Shown: piece after piece, positions 1 to 5,044 of the stretch
Numbering within the stretch: position 1 is the first letter of the stretch
Layout: each line of letters begins with the position of its first letter
Source of the DNA: Oscillospiraceae bacterium
GTDB lineage: Bacteria; Bacillota; Clostridia; UMGS1810
Length of the DNA stretch: 5,044 nt
Direction: 5' to 3'
Assembly: GCA_022769845.1 (NCBI GenBank)
Contig: JALEIO010000120.1
Location: 1 to 5,044 of the forward strand
Translations under genes and position numbers: made by a program
The notes under the pieces: generated by a model
The model's input: the letters and a program-made list of their open reading frames with translations, nothing else
What the model was told of the DNA's origin: nothing
Database searches by the model: none

Positions 1-7
1 GAATTAT

Positions 8-1753
8 ATGAAGAGATTAATGATTGGTAACGAGGCTGTCGCAATCGGCGCATATGAGGCAGGCGTAAGGGTGGTTTCGTCATATCCCGGCACGCCAAGC
101 ACCGAAATTACAGAGTTTATTTCAAAGCGCGATGATGTATACAGTGAATGGGCGCCAAACGAAAAAGTTGCGTGTGAGGTTGCAATCGGTGCGTCCATAG
201 CAGGGGCAAGAAGTATGACCTGTATGAAACACGTCGGATTAAACGTTGCGGCAGATCCGCTTTTTACAAGCTCTTACACAGGCGTTAACGGCGGTTTTGT
301 TATAGTGGTTGCCGACGACCCCGGTATGCACAGTTCTCAAAATGAGCAGGACAGCAGAAATTACGCTAAAGCTTCAAAAATTCCTATGCTTGAGCCGTCT
401 GACAGTGCAGAATGTAAGGAATTTATGAAAAAAGCATTTGAAATAAGCGAAAAATTCGACACACCGGTTATTCTCCGTCTTACAACAAGAGTTGCACATT
501 CTCAAAGCCTTGTTGAAGTGGAGGAAAGAGAAAATATCGAATTAAAAGAAATGGTTAAAAACCCCGCAAAATATGTTATGATGCCTGCAATGGCAAAAAA
601 AAGACATATTTTTGTTGAGCAGCGTATGAACGATTTGAAAAAATTTGCTCTTGACGCTGACCTTAATAAAATTGAAATCGGCGATACAAAGCTGGGAATT
701 ATCACAAGCGGTATTACATATCAGTATGCAAAAGAGACGGTGCCGAACGCAAGCTATCTTAAACTCGGTATGGTTCATCCGATTAACGAAGATTTAGTAA
801 AAGAATTTGCGAAAAAAGTTGACAGTGTTGTTGTTTTGGAGGAACTCGACCCGTTTATTGAAGAATTTTGCAAATCTCACGGTATAAATGTGCGCGGCAA
901 GGATTTGTTTACTCTTCAGGGAGAATACAGCGCTGCTATGATAAAAGAAAAGCTTCTCGGCATTAAAAACACAAATATTCTTACCGCAGACGTTGATGTT
1001 CCGGTGCGGCCGCCGGTTATGTGCCCCGGATGTCCTCACCGAGGTATGTTTTACGTTTTAAACAAGCTCAAGCTTACCGTAAGCGGAGATATTGGCTGTT
1101 ACACTCTTGGCGCAATGGCGCCGCTTTCTGCGGTTGATGCGTGCGTTTGTATGGGTGCAAGTGTAGGTATGGCTCACGGTATGCAAAAGGCGAGGGGAGA
1201 AGACTTTGCCAAAAATACCGTTGCGGTAATCGGTGATTCTACATTTATTCATTCGGGAATAACAGGTCTTATAGATATCGTTTACAACAAAGGCGTATCT
1301 ACCGTTATAATTCTTGACAATTCAATTACCGGTATGACAGGTCATCAGCAAAACCCCACAACAGGTTTTACAATTAAAAACGAGCCCACAAAGAGTGTAA
1401 ATCTTGTAAAGCTTGCTAATGCTGTGGGCATTGACCGAGTTGTTATTGCCGACCCGTTTGACGTTGAAAACTTTGAAAAGATTGTAAAAGAAGAAATTAA
1501 TGCCGGCGAGCCTTCGGTTATAATTTCGCAGCGTCCGTGCGCGCTTCTTAAAAATGTAAATTACGGGAAAGAATGTTTTATCGACAGTGATAAATGTAAA
1601 AAGTGCAAAATGTGTATGAAAATAGGGTGTCCTGCAATTACTGTCAAAAACGGCGAAATGATCATCAACAGCGCTCTTTGCAACGGCTGTAAGCTATGTA
1701 TGAACATTTGCAAATTCGGCGCAATCAGAAAGGTTGGTGGCGATAATGAGTAA
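8..1753 (+). CDS. iorA: Indolepyruvate ferredoxin oxidoreductase, alpha subunit
   Basis: This is the large catalytic subunit of the cytoplasmic, oxygen-sensitive enzyme that oxidatively decarboxylates indolepyruvate and other aryl-pyruvates to aryl-acetyl-CoA, passing electrons to ferredoxin. At 581 aa it is about full length for IorA. Residues 1-170 form the thiamine-diphosphate pyrimidine-binding domain (GNEAVAIGAYEAGV, SSYPGTPSTEI, DDPGMHSSQNEQDSR). CPGCPHR at 339-345 opens the TPP pyrophosphate-binding domain, whose motif runs from GDSTF (409-413) to ILDNSITGMTG (435-445). The C-terminus is a two-cluster ferredoxin domain: C530, C533, C536, C541 (CxxCxxCx4CP) and C558, C561, C564, C568. 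The start at 8 is chosen because the protein begins MKRLMIGNEA, as IorA proteins do; only seven bases lie upstream, so its ribosome site is mostly outside the window. It overlaps iorB. Pyruvate or 2-oxoisovalerate oxidoreductases are less likely, since their domains are usually arranged differently across subunits. Confidence 0.96.
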   Translation: MKRLMIGNEAVAIGAYEAGVRVVSSYPGTPSTEITEFISKRDDVYSEWAPNEKVACEVAIGASIAGARSMTCMKHVGLNVAADPLFTSSYTGVNGGFVIVVADDPGMHSSQNEQDSRNYAKASKIPMLEPSDSAECKEFMKKAFEISEKFDTPVILRLTTRVAHSQSLVEVEERENIELKEMVKNPAKYVMMPAMAKKRHIFVEQRMNDLKKFALDADLNKIEIGDTKLGIITSGITYQYAKETVPNASYLKLGMVHPINEDLVKEFAKKVDSVVVLEELDPFIEEFCKSHGINVRGKDLFTLQGEYSAAMIKEKLLGIKNTNILTADVDVPVRPPVMCPGCPHRGMFYVLNKLKLTVSGDIGCYTLGAMAPLSAVDACVCMGASVGMAHGMQKARGEDFAKNTVAVIGDSTFIHSGITGLIDIVYNKGVSTVIILDNSITGMTGHQQNPTTGFTIKNEPTKSVNLVKLANAVGIDRVVIADPFDVENFEKIVKEEINAGEPSVIISQRPCALLKNVNYGKECFIDSDKCKKCKMCMKIGCPAITVKNGEMIINSALCNGCKLCMNICKFGAIRKVGGDNE

Positions 1754-2312
1754 TATAATTATAGCAGGAGTAGGCGGTCAGGGAACACTGCTTGCAAGCC
1801 GAATAATCGGTGCTGTTGCAATAAAATGCGGCTACGATGTTAAAGTGTCAGAGGTGCACGGAATGTCGCAGCGCGGCGGAAGCGTTATAACATTTGTAAA
1901 ATTTGACAAAAAGGTATATTCGCCCATAATTGACATTGGCGAGGCAGATATTATTTTGGCATTTGAAGAACTCGAAGCGTTAAGATGGATTTCATATCTT
2001 AATCCTGACGGAAAATTCATTGTAAACACGCAGAATATTGACCCTATGCCTGTAATTACGGGCGCGGCAAAATATCCCGAAAATATAATAAGAACACTTA
2101 AAGAAAAATGCAAAAATGTGCTTACAATCGATGCCATGAAATATGCGGACGAGATTGGAAACAACAAGGTTGCAAATGTTGTTTTAATCGGATATATGGC
2201 AAAGCATACCGATATTGATAAAGAAATTTGGGTGGACGCAATAAAAAATACTGTTCCTCAAAAATTTGTTGAACTTAATGTTAAAGCATTTGAATCGGGA
2301 TATAATCATTAA
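1746..2312 (+). CDS. iorB: Indolepyruvate ferredoxin oxidoreductase, beta subunit
   Basis: This is the gamma-type domain partner of IorA (Pfam POR family); the two subunits form the active 2-oxoacid:ferredoxin oxidoreductase. From ATG 1746 it is 188 aa, usual for IorB. The N-terminus carries the glycine-rich GVGGQG (8-13), followed by the family signature EVHGMSQRGGSV (36-47), then ADIILAFEELEALR (67-80). The start overlaps the iorA stop by eight bases (ATGAGTAA), which suggests translational coupling. In-frame TTG (1734) and GTG (1737) codons would add four residues, but ATG 1746 gives MSNIIIAGVGGQG, the normal family N-terminus. The Shine-Dalgarno signal is weak: GAAAGG at 1728-1733 is rather far, and GGTGG at 1736-1740 is five bases from the ATG. 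The subunit has no Fe-S cysteine motif, as expected. Confidence 0.95.
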   Translation: MSNIIIAGVGGQGTLLASRIIGAVAIKCGYDVKVSEVHGMSQRGGSVITFVKFDKKVYSPIIDIGEADIILAFEELEALRWISYLNPDGKFIVNTQNIDPMPVITGAAKYPENIIRTLKEKCKNVLTIDAMKYADEIGNNKVANVVLIGYMAKHTDIDKEIWVDAIKNTVPQKFVELNVKAFESGYNH

Positions 2313-2318
2313 AAGGAG
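2312..2318 (+). promoter_or_regulatory. Ribosome binding site of the phenylacetate-CoA ligase gene
   Basis: AAAGGAG starts on the last base of the iorB stop codon and sits seven bases before ATG 2326. This strong site fixes the ligase start at 2326 and rules out the upstream in-frame extension that would run back into iorB. Confidence 0.85.
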
Positions 2319-2325
2319 TAATAAA

Positions 2326-3630
2326 ATGAAATATTGGGACGAAAAACACGAATGTATGAGCCGCGAACAAATGCGTGCTCTCCAGTCCGAAAGACTTATT
2401 GAAACTGTAAAAAGGGTTTACGAACATCAGGCGCCTTACCGCAAAAAAATGGATGAAATAGGCTTAAAACCCGAGGATATTAAAAGCGTTGATGATTTGA
2501 CAAAGCTGCCTTTTACCGTAAAACAGGATTTGAGAGATAACTATCCGTACGGTCTTTTTGCAGTTAATATGGACGATATTGTGCGTATTCACGCATCGTC
2601 CGGTACAACAGGCAAGCAAACCGTAGTTGGATATACTCAAAACGACCTTGATATGTGGGCGGATATGGTTGCAAGAGTTTTCACCGCGGCGGGTGCTGAT
2701 AAAAAATCCATTTTCCAAATTGCATACGGCTACGGACTTTTTACAGGCGGTCTCGGAGCACACTACGGCGCAGAAAAAATAGGTGCTGCGGTTGTGCCGA
2801 TAAGCGTTGGCAACACTTCAAGGCAGGTGCGCACGCTTGTTGATTTTGGCGTAACACACATTGCCTGCACACCGTCATATGTTATTTATCTTGCCGAAAC
2901 ACTCAAGGAAATGGGTATAAAAAAAGAAGAATTAAAGCTTAAATACGGTATTTTCGGCGCAGAACCGTGGAGCGACGAAATGCGCAAAAAAATCGAAGAT
3001 GAACTCGGAATTACGGCTATTGACATTTATGGTTTAAGCGAGATTGTAGGCCCCGGAGTAAGCTTTTCGTGTGAAGAAAACAATGGATTGCACATAAATG
3101 AGGATAATTTTATTCCCGAGATTATCAACCCCGAAACCGGCGAACCAATGCCGGAGGGCGAGCTTGGCGAACTTGTTTTCACCACAATTACAAAAGAAGG
3201 ACTTCCGCTTATTCGATACAGAACAAGGGATATTTGTTCGCTTTCGTATGAAAAATGCGCCTGCGGAAGAACCCTTGCCAGAATGAGCAAGCCGTGCGGA
3301 AGAAGTGACGATATGCTTATTATCAGGGGCGTTAACGTATTCCCGTCTCAAATTGAAAGCGTACTTTTGGAAATGGGCAACACCTCGCCGCATTATCTTT
3401 TGATTGTTGACCGAAAAGGCGCTCTCGATACACTTGAAATTCAGGTTGAATTAAGCGAAGAAAGCTTTGCAAGCGATGAAATTAAGTATGTTGAAAAGCT
3501 CGGCGCCGAAATTAAAAAACAAGTTGAAAGCACCCTCGGAATAGCGGCAAAAATTACTCTGGTTGAGCCGAAATCAATCGAGCGAAGCGCCGGCAAGGCA
3601 GTCAGAGTTATTGATAAGAGAAAAATTTAA
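2326..3630 (+). CDS. paaK: Phenylacetate-CoA ligase (AMP-forming), PaaK family
   Basis: This is a cytoplasmic adenylate-forming ligase that joins an aryl-acetate (phenylacetate, possibly indole- or 4-hydroxyphenyl-acetate) to CoA, using ATP and releasing AMP and pyrophosphate. From ATG 2326 it is 434 aa, typical of the short PaaK family. The visible motifs are the phosphate loop SSGTTGK (91-97), YGLSE (235-239), RYRTRDI (297-303), GRSDDMLIIRGVNVFPSQIE (325-344, the hinge and A8 region) and, near the end, GKAVRV with the likely adenylation lysine K424. The C-terminal subdomain (from about 335) has the PaaK-type ACT-like fold by family knowledge. C249, H256, C311 and C313 are placed so that they could bind a metal. 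It lies 13 bases after iorB in an arrangement well known in anaerobes, where it links IorAB's aryl-acetyl-CoA to the free acid. The exact aryl substrate cannot be read from the sequence. Confidence 0.94.
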   Translation: MKYWDEKHECMSREQMRALQSERLIETVKRVYEHQAPYRKKMDEIGLKPEDIKSVDDLTKLPFTVKQDLRDNYPYGLFAVNMDDIVRIHASSGTTGKQTVVGYTQNDLDMWADMVARVFTAAGADKKSIFQIAYGYGLFTGGLGAHYGAEKIGAAVVPISVGNTSRQVRTLVDFGVTHIACTPSYVIYLAETLKEMGIKKEELKLKYGIFGAEPWSDEMRKKIEDELGITAIDIYGLSEIVGPGVSFSCEENNGLHINEDNFIPEIINPETGEPMPEGELGELVFTTITKEGLPLIRYRTRDICSLSYEKCACGRTLARMSKPCGRSDDMLIIRGVNVFPSQIESVLLEMGNTSPHYLLIVDRKGALDTLEIQVELSEESFASDEIKYVEKLGAEIKKQVESTLGIAAKITLVEPKSIERSAGKAVRVIDKRKI

Positions 3631-3634
3631 ATAT

Positions 3635-3640
3635 GGGAGG
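3635..3640 (+). promoter_or_regulatory. Ribosome binding site of the ACT-domain gene
   Basis: GGGAGG lies nine bases before ATG 3650. Two other ATGs nearby (3633 and 3642) are out of frame with the ACT protein; the first overlaps this site and the second is only one base from it, so this site selects 3650. Confidence 0.8.
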
Positions 3641-3649
3641 AATGAATTT

Positions 3650-4081
3650 ATGTTTGTCAAACAAATCTCTGTTTTTGTGGAAAATAAGCCGGGCAGACTT
3701 GCAAAAGTAACGAAAATTTTAGCCGAAAACAATATTAACATCCGAGCGCTCTCGATTGCTGATACAACTGATTTCGGCATTTTGCGCCTTATTGTGGACG
3801 CACCGGAAAAAGCGCAGATTTCGCTTAAAGATGCAGGGCTTATTGTGCGAACAACTCACGTTCTTGCAATCGCTGTTGACGACATTGCAGGCGCTCTTGC
3901 GGCGGCACTTGATATAATTGATAAAAACGGAATTAGCGTTGAATATATGTATGCTTATCTTGGAAATTTGCCGGATAAGGCTATGGTTGTGCTAAAAGTT
4001 GATAATCCCGAAACCGCTACCGAAAAGCTTCGCGGCACCAGCGTTAACGTGCTTGAAGCGGAGGACGTATATAAAATTTAG
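3650..4081 (+). CDS. Tandem ACT-domain protein, probable amino-acid sensor
   Basis: This small cytoplasmic protein (143 aa) consists of two ACT domains and nothing else. ACT domains are ligand-binding regulatory folds, often for amino acids. The first (about 3-68) begins KQISVFVENKPGRLAKV, with the typical PGRL turn at 14-17, then NNINIRALSIADTTDFGILRLIV. The second (about 70-140) begins VLAIAVDDIAGALAAALDI and contains GISVEYMYAYLG (94-105) and AMVVLKVDN; the usual PG of the turn is AG here (A80-G81). No catalytic or DNA-binding domain is present, so it is a stand-alone ACT protein (COG4747-like). It follows the ligase by 19 bases and is presumably co-transcribed. By position it may sense an aromatic amino acid or related ligand and modulate IorAB or the ligase, but neither ligand nor target is established by the sequence. 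Start 3650 is chosen on the ribosome site and domain boundary; an upstream in-frame extension would lie inside the ligase gene. Confidence 0.92.
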   Translation: MFVKQISVFVENKPGRLAKVTKILAENNINIRALSIADTTDFGILRLIVDAPEKAQISLKDAGLIVRTTHVLAIAVDDIAGALAAALDIIDKNGISVEYMYAYLGNLPDKAMVVLKVDNPETATEKLRGTSVNVLEAEDVYKI

Positions 4082-4083
4082 TT

Positions 4084-4087
4084 AGGA
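4084..4087 (+). promoter_or_regulatory. Ribosome binding site of the methionine gamma-lyase-family gene
   Basis: AGGA lies six bases before ATG 4094, in the 12-base gap after the ACT gene. A nearer ATG at 4087 opens only a seven-codon frame and is not used. Confidence 0.6.
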
Positions 4088-4093
4088 TGTATA

Positions 4094-5044
4094 ATGTTGG
4101 ATATAAATAATTTTTACAAAAATACCTATAAAATAAGCGAGAAAATTTTAAAAATCACTAATGAAGCTGAAATTGAGGTTGAAAAAAATTCGGAAAACGC
4201 AAAAAAAATATGCGAGTATAATTCTCTTAAGGTGCTTAAAGCATTCAATGAAAATAAGGTTTGCGAAGCGCACTTTTATCCGTCAACCGGTTATGGCTAT
4301 GACGATAACGGCCGCGAGACATTAGACAAGGTTTATGCGTCAGTTTTCGGCGCAGAGGATGCGATTGTAAGGCACAGTATAGTCAATGGAACACAGGCAA
4401 TTTCGCTTTGCTTTTACGGCATTTTGCGCCCGAACGACGCTGTAATTGCCGCGACAGGCAGACCGTATGACACTTTGGAGGAGGTTATCGGTCTGCGCGG
4501 CGAATCAGGCAATGGGTCGCTCGCTGATTTTGGCGTAAAATATAAAGAAATTCCGCTGAAAAATGACAAAATTGATATTGATTTGCTTGTGAAAAGTATT
4601 GATAGAAGCTGTAAAATGGTGGCATTTCAGCGCTCAAAAGGTTATTCGTGGCGAAATTCGCTTTCAGTTGATGAAATAGGAGAGGCGATAGCTGCGGTTA
4701 AAGCGGTTAACAAAGATATTGTTTGTTTTGTCGATAATTGTTACGGTGAGTTTGTCGAAGCTAAAGAACCGTGTGAGGTAGGGGCAGACCTTATTGCAGG
4801 CTCGCTTATAAAAAATCCCGGCGGCGGAATTTGCCGATGCGGCGGTTATATTTCCGGAACAAAAAAATGTATTGAACTTATTTCATACCGTTTGACGTGC
4901 CCCGGTATAGGCAGAGAATGCGGTGCAAGCCTTGGCGAGAACAGGTTTATGTATCAGGGGTTATTTCTCGCTCCGCATATAGTTTTTCAAAGCATTAAAG
5001 CCGCTATGCTTGTTTCGAGCGTTTTTGAAAAGCTTGGGTATGAA
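4094..5044 (+). CDS. PLP-dependent methionine gamma-lyase / 'aluminium resistance' family protein (3' end cut off)
   Basis: This reading frame stays open from ATG 4094 to the window edge (317 codons, no stop). The family (Pfam Met_gamma_lyase, related to Bacillus YnbB) is about 400-430 aa, so roughly the last quarter is missing. It is a fold-type I PLP enzyme: HFYPSTGYGYDDNGRETLDKVYASVFGAEDAIVR (60-93) is the family N-terminal signature, NGTQAI (98-103) is in the cofactor phosphate region, FVDNCYGEF (212-220) supplies the aspartate (D214) facing the pyridine nitrogen, and AGSLIKNPGGG (235-245) holds the likely Schiff-base lysine K240. It would be a cytoplasmic C-S lyase acting on sulfur amino acids such as methionine; the 'aluminium resistance' name is historical and the function of most members is unproven. 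Unusual here are 12 cysteines in 317 residues, including a CRC (247-249) just after the lysine loop. It starts 12 bases after the ACT gene, so it is probably in the same transcript, though its link to aryl-acetate metabolism is unclear. Confidence 0.9.
   Translation, partial: MLDINNFYKNTYKISEKILKITNEAEIEVEKNSENAKKICEYNSLKVLKAFNENKVCEAHFYPSTGYGYDDNGRETLDKVYASVFGAEDAIVRHSIVNGTQAISLCFYGILRPNDAVIAATGRPYDTLEEVIGLRGESGNGSLADFGVKYKEIPLKNDKIDIDLLVKSIDRSCKMVAFQRSKGYSWRNSLSVDEIGEAIAAVKAVNKDIVCFVDNCYGEFVEAKEPCEVGADLIAGSLIKNPGGGICRCGGYISGTKKCIELISYRLTCPGIGRECGASLGENRFMYQGLFLAPHIVFQSIKAAMLVSSVFEKLGYE

Larger units (their letters stand above)
8..5044 (+). other. Probable single operon: iorA-iorB-paaK-ACT-methionine gamma-lyase family
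   Basis: All five genes point the same way, with an 8-base overlap and then gaps of 13, 19 and 12 bases. None of the gaps can hold a hairpin terminator followed by a T-run or a full promoter. The first four genes form a coherent aryl-pyruvate / aryl-acetyl-CoA / aryl-acetate module with a sensor; the fifth is joined by spacing only. The promoter and any operator are left of the window, and the 3' end of the operon is right of it. Confidence 0.8.

Noticed and set aside
1595..1711. Duplicated CxxCxxC segments at the end of iorA as a repeat or a fused foreign ferredoxin
   Set aside because: The two-cluster ferredoxin tail is the normal C-terminal domain of IorA.
1734..1745. Upstream in-frame TTG and GTG codons as iorB starts
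   Set aside because: They add only four residues, and ATG 1746 gives the standard N-terminus just before the GVGGQG motif.
2266..2325. N-terminal extension of the ligase by 20 codons into iorB
   Set aside because: A strong ribosome site sits seven bases before ATG 2326, and the family N-terminus begins about there.
3098..3286. A 62-codon + strand frame inside the ligase gene
   Set aside because: It lies wholly inside a well-supported gene in another frame and resembles no known protein.
3034..3393. Long antisense open frames, for example 3034-3393 and 1832-2167 on the - strand
   Set aside because: They mirror the codon pattern of the real genes, lack ribosome sites and domains, and each lies wholly within a strongly supported + strand gene.
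3563..3649. N-terminal extension of the ACT protein by 29 codons into the ligase gene
   Set aside because: The extension is out-of-frame ligase sequence with no domain content. GGGAGG before ATG 3650 explains the start.
3642..3710. Small frame starting at ATG 3642
   Set aside because: It ends after about 22 codons within the ACT gene, its ATG is one base from the ribosome site, and it has no recognisable content.
2313..4093. Terminators or internal promoters between the genes
   Set aside because: The gaps are 13, 19 and 12 bases and are filled by ribosome sites. No hairpin with a T-run fits.

Overview
The window looks like a piece of an anaerobic, low-to-moderate GC Firmicutes (Clostridia-type) genome. 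The reasons are the oxygen-sensitive ferredoxin-linked 2-oxoacid oxidoreductase, AGGAG-type Shine-Dalgarno sites, frequent ATA/AGA/AAA codons, and a gene set (iorA, iorB, paaK-like ligase, ACT protein, methionine gamma-lyase-family protein) that is familiar from gut clostridia. The genus cannot be told from the sequence.

The window is almost entirely coding and all on the + strand. It holds iorA (8-1753), iorB (1746-2312, overlapping iorA by 8 bp), a phenylacetate-CoA ligase (2326-3630), a tandem ACT-domain protein (3650-4081), and the first 317 codons of a PLP-dependent methionine gamma-lyase/'aluminium resistance' family protein (4094 to the right edge). The gaps are 13, 19 and 12 bases, with no room for terminators or separate promoters, so the five genes read as one transcript. 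Its promoter lies left of the window. There is no non-coding stretch over 20 bases, and I saw no RNA gene, mobile element, repeat array or CRISPR.

IorA and IorB together form indolepyruvate:ferredoxin oxidoreductase, which interconverts aryl-pyruvates with aryl-acetyl-CoA, CO2 and reduced ferredoxin. The ligase links aryl-acetyl-CoA to the free aryl-acetate using ATP/AMP. The ACT protein is probably an amino-acid sensor for this module. The module can work oxidatively (aromatic amino-acid fermentation to aryl-acetates) or reductively (salvage of aryl-acetates into Phe/Tyr/Trp); the sequence does not decide which. The last gene may be a co-transcribed neighbour with a separate role in sulfur amino-acid metabolism.

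I do not see a previously undescribed system. This is a known type of metabolic operon with a few details worth checking.
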